DNA from: Nocardioidaceae bacterium
GTDB taxonomy: Bacteria > Actinomycetota > Actinomycetes > Propionibacteriales > Nocardioidaceae
Direction of reading: 5' to 3'
DNA: 14,836 nucleotides
Assembly: GCA_013696015.1 (NCBI GenBank)
Contig: JACCZI010000253.1
Coordinates: forward strand, 1-14,836
Part shown: positions 13,145 through 14,836 of the stretch, piece after piece
Layout: each line of letters opens with the position of its first letter
Position numbering within the stretch: the stretch's first letter is position 1
Notes under the pieces: model-generated
Told to the model about the DNA's origin: nothing
What the model saw: the letters and a program-made list of their open reading frames with translations, nothing else
Databases searched by the model: none
Program-made: the position numbers and the translations under genes

Positions 13145-13615
13145 TCACCGCGCGTCGCTGGGGTCGGTGGCTCGCCGCTCGAGGCGTACCAGCGTCTGCT
13201 GCATGCCCTGCCGGTTGCGCTGGGGAAAGCCGAGCAACCTCAGCAGCGGGTACGCCCAGGGCACCGAGGTGCTGTCCCACTCCTCCCGTACGAGGGTGCC
13301 GCCGTCGACCGGTGTCAATACGTAACGCCATCGGTGACCGGCGAAGTGCCGCCACGCGATCCGGCGTGACTCCTCGAACTCCACCACGACGTTGTGGATG
13401 CGGTAGCGCGCGCCGAGTGACATGCGCATCCCGAAACGAGTCCCCTGAGCCAGCCGCCCAGGGTTGTTCGTCGACGCCGACCGGACCGACCCGGACCCGT
13501 CGATGAGCGGGTGTTGAGCGGGGTCGGCGAGAATGTTGAAGATCCTTTCCGCGTCCGCCGGGATGGTGCGCTCGACGCTGACGACCCGTGATGCCACGCG
13601 ATCATCGTCCGGCAT
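13145..13615 (-). CDS. SRPBCC-family (polyketide cyclase/START-like) protein
   Basis: The 156-residue product fits the helix-grip SRPBCC fold that binds hydrophobic ligands: a first strand VVSVERTIPADAERIFNILADPAQHPLIDGSG (about 9-40) with the typical D-P-x-x-H-P-x-x-D helix, then RIAWRHFAGHRWRYVLTPVDGG, VREEWD, and a C-terminal helix with PQRNRQGMQQTLVRLERRA. Many actinobacteria have several such proteins of unknown ligand. The start is taken at ATG 13615; GTG 13624, three codons earlier, is possible, and neither has a strong ribosome binding site. It is divergent from the zinc-finger gene (82 bp) and convergent with the microprotein. No function can be assigned beyond the fold. Confidence 0.82.
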   Translation of the reverse strand: MPDDDRVASRVVSVERTIPADAERIFNILADPAQHPLIDGSGSVRSASTNNPGRLAQGTRFGMRMSLGARYRIHNVVVEFEESRRIAWRHFAGHRWRYVLTPVDGGTLVREEWDSTSVPWAYPLLRLLGFPQRNRQGMQQTLVRLERRATDPSDAR

Positions 13616-13637
13616 CGGAATCACCGGTCGGTGAGGG

Positions 13638-13663
13638 GGCTGCCTCGCGCAGCGCCGGCAGCC
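13638..13663. promoter_or_regulatory. Inverted repeat between divergent genes (possible operator)
   Basis: GGCTGCC (13638-13644) and GGCAGCC (13657-13663) are perfect inverted copies separated by 12 bp, in the 82-bp space between the SRPBCC gene and the zinc-finger gene. The position suits an operator acting on either promoter. No regulator gene is adjacent. Confidence 0.3.
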
Positions 13664-13685
13664 GCACCTGACTACTGGACGGTGG

Positions 13686-13691
13686 CACGAT
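13686..13691 (+). promoter_or_regulatory. -10 box for a leaderless zinc-finger-gene transcript
   Basis: CACGAT is followed by six bases and then ATG 13698, so the transcript would start at the initiation codon. There is no clear -35. Confidence 0.4.
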
Positions 13692-13697
13692 GGCGGC

Positions 13698-14021
13698 ATG
13701 GACGTCGCGGCCACGCTGAAGGCAAAACGCACCGAGCTCGAGGCGTCAATGGCCCGGATCTCTGCGCCCCCGGGCGACGCCGGCGGCATCTCGTTCGGCA
13801 AGCGGGTAGGTGAGGGCACCAGCATGGCCGTCGACCGTCTCTCGCTGGTCGCCGCACACGAGCGCCTGCAGATGATGCGCGCCGACGTACGCCGGGCAGA
13901 GACCAAGCTGGCCGAAGGCAGCTACGGAACGTGCGACCGGTGCGGCGCGGTCATCATCGCCGAGCGGTTGGAAGCACTGCCCTGGGCGACGCTGTGCGTC
14001 CCCTGCGCCTCGCAGCGCTGA
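13698..14021 (+). CDS. DksA/TraR-type C4 zinc-finger protein
   Basis: The 107-residue product has an N-terminal helical part (about 1-22), a glycine-rich turn with ISFGKRVGEGTSMAVDRL (31-48), a second helix (49-72) and the C-terminal DksA/TraR zinc finger SYGTCDRCGAVIIAERLEAL plus WATLCVPC, with C79, C82, C100 and C103 as ligands. DksA proteins enter the RNA polymerase secondary channel, but here the coiled-coil tip lacks the acidic DxxDxA motif of DksA and has the Gly-rich segment instead, a variant common in actinobacteria. RNA-polymerase binding is therefore only a guess. The start at ATG 13698 has a -10-like hexamer at leaderless spacing. It ends 30 bp before the convergent hydrolase gene. 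Confidence 0.88.
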   Translation: MDVAATLKAKRTELEASMARISAPPGDAGGISFGKRVGEGTSMAVDRLSLVAAHERLQMMRADVRRAETKLAEGSYGTCDRCGAVIIAERLEALPWATLCVPCASQR

Positions 14022-14051
14022 TCTTGACCGTTCACAAGGGCGCTTTCGGCG

Positions 14052-14836
14052 TCAGCCGGCCTGTGACAGCAGCCAGCCGTGCACCCGGCCGATCGGCTCG
14101 AGCAGGGTGAGGTGGCCGTCGTCGGGGGACAGGACGACCTCGGCGTCAGGGCAGGCGTCGGCGAGCCATGAGCCGTGAGCAAACGGGACCATTCGGTCCT
14201 GCTCGCCCTGCATCACCAGCAGCGGCACCTGGATGCTAGGCAGCTCGAAGCCCCAGTCTTCGAGGAAAGCGAGGTCGTCGTCGACCCAGCCGTCGGGACC
14301 GGACTGCAGCCCGCCGGTCATCCAGGCATGCAGGAACTTCGCCCGATCGCCGGTGAGCACCATCCGGTCGGCCGGGGGCAGCAGGGAGGCCATCACGTCT
14401 CGCAACTGCGAGGGCGTTGCCGCGAGCAGCTGCGCCCGCTGTTCCTCGAGGTAGTCGCGCAGCGGTTGCTCGCCGGCGGAGGCGGCGCCGAACTCGTCGA
14501 GGTTGTCCTGCCCCATGCCCTGCGACCAGTCGAGCCCAGGCGCGGCGTACGGGGCCACGCCGGCCAGGCATGCAGCGGCCACGACCCGTTCCGGCAGAAG
14601 CGCGGCGCAGGCCAAGACGTGCGGCCCGCCCCCGGACACACCCCAGGTGCGGAAGCGTTCCACGCCCAGGGCGTCGACGAGCGCGGCGGTATCGGCGGCC
14701 ACGTCGGCGACGCGGCGTCCCGGCTGGCGCGTCGAGCCGCCGTACCCCGCACGATCGAAACCGACCAGTCGAATGCCCCGCTCTTTGGCGTCGGCGGCCC
14801 AGGTGGCCGCCAAAATGCCGCTGCAGGGAGTTCCGT
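14052..14836 (-). CDS. Alpha/beta hydrolase, 5' end outside window
   Basis: The frame is open to the right window edge and the last residues visible there read GTPCSGIL, which matches the HGTPxSG oxyanion-loop region near the start of many alpha/beta hydrolases, so about 25-40 N-terminal residues are missing. Downstream are VGFDRAGYGGST, the nucleophile elbow WGVSGGGPHVLACA with the catalytic Ser in GxSxG, a cap region, LLVMQGEQDRMVPFAHG with the acid Asp, and SPDDGHLTLLE with the catalytic His. The triad is complete. The SGGG elbow followed by Pro-His is frequent in actinobacterial hydrolases of unknown substrate. A TTG at 14813 could be read as a start but lies after the oxyanion loop, so it is not the real one. 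It is convergent with the zinc-finger gene. Confidence 0.88.
   Translation of the reverse strand, partial: GTPCSGILAATWAADAKERGIRLVGFDRAGYGGSTRQPGRRVADVAADTAALVDALGVERFRTWGVSGGGPHVLACAALLPERVVAAACLAGVAPYAAPGLDWSQGMGQDNLDEFGAASAGEQPLRDYLEEQRAQLLAATPSQLRDVMASLLPPADRMVLTGDRAKFLHAWMTGGLQSGPDGWVDDDLAFLEDWGFELPSIQVPLLVMQGEQDRMVPFAHGSWLADACPDAEVVLSPDDGHLTLLEPIGRVHGWLLSQAG

Noticed and set aside
14811..14813. TTG as start of the last hydrolase
   Set aside because: The frame stays open to the window edge and the residues before the TTG (GTPCSG) match the oxyanion loop, so the true start is outside.

Overview
The window is high-GC, has actinobacterial-type genes on both strands and carries no rRNA, tRNA, CRISPR array or insertion sequence that I can see. 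A mycobacterial-type SerC, an IdeR/DtxR iron regulator with every metal ligand in place, a UdgX-type uracil-DNA glycosylase, a PGPGW-type membrane protein and several apparently leaderless genes all point to an Actinomycetota chromosome. I cannot name the genus. Most of the window reads as ordinary chromosome.

Layout. (1) 1-941: 3' part of a secreted or membrane-anchored propeller-like protein, overlapping the end of serC tail to tail. (2) 917-2753: serC (PLP-dependent) and pdxH (makes PLP) face away from each other across 49 bp in which one short motif could serve as -10 box for both. (3) 2754-3011: an intergenic stretch with a compact set of nested inverted repeats that would fold as a three-way junction. 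(4) 3012-4310: an MFS exporter-like protein. (5) 4311-4446: between convergent genes, a perfect 19-bp hairpin followed by imperfect direct repeats. (6) 8842 down to 4447 on the minus strand: photolyase, UdgX, a TesB-like thioesterase-fold protein and a GH13 alpha-glucosidase. UdgX and the thioesterase-like gene are almost certainly co-transcribed. (7) 8916-9608: ideR, divergent from the photolyase. (8) 9609-10104: about 500 bp with no intact gene but with what looks like minus-strand coding debris (DUF1800-like, perhaps DUF1501-like), then the upstream region of the next gene. (9) 10105-12438: a membrane GGDEF-EAL protein for cyclic-di-GMP turnover. (10) 12451-14836: a PGPGW membrane protein, a 25-residue single-helix membrane microprotein, an SRPBCC protein, a DksA/TraR-type zinc-finger protein and the 3' part of an alpha/beta hydrolase.

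How the genes relate. The clearest functional links are PLP supply beside a PLP enzyme (pdxH/serC) and a DNA-repair pair (photolyase and UdgX) beside the iron regulator ideR; UDG family 4-like enzymes carry an Fe-S cluster. At least five starts (udgX, ideR, the PGPGW gene, the microprotein and the zinc-finger gene) have a -10-like hexamer ending 6-7 nt before the start codon, the spacing expected for leaderless mRNAs. I see no complete novel multi-gene system. The best leads are the three-way-junction element, the hairpin/repeat element, the microprotein and the UdgX-thioesterase coupling.
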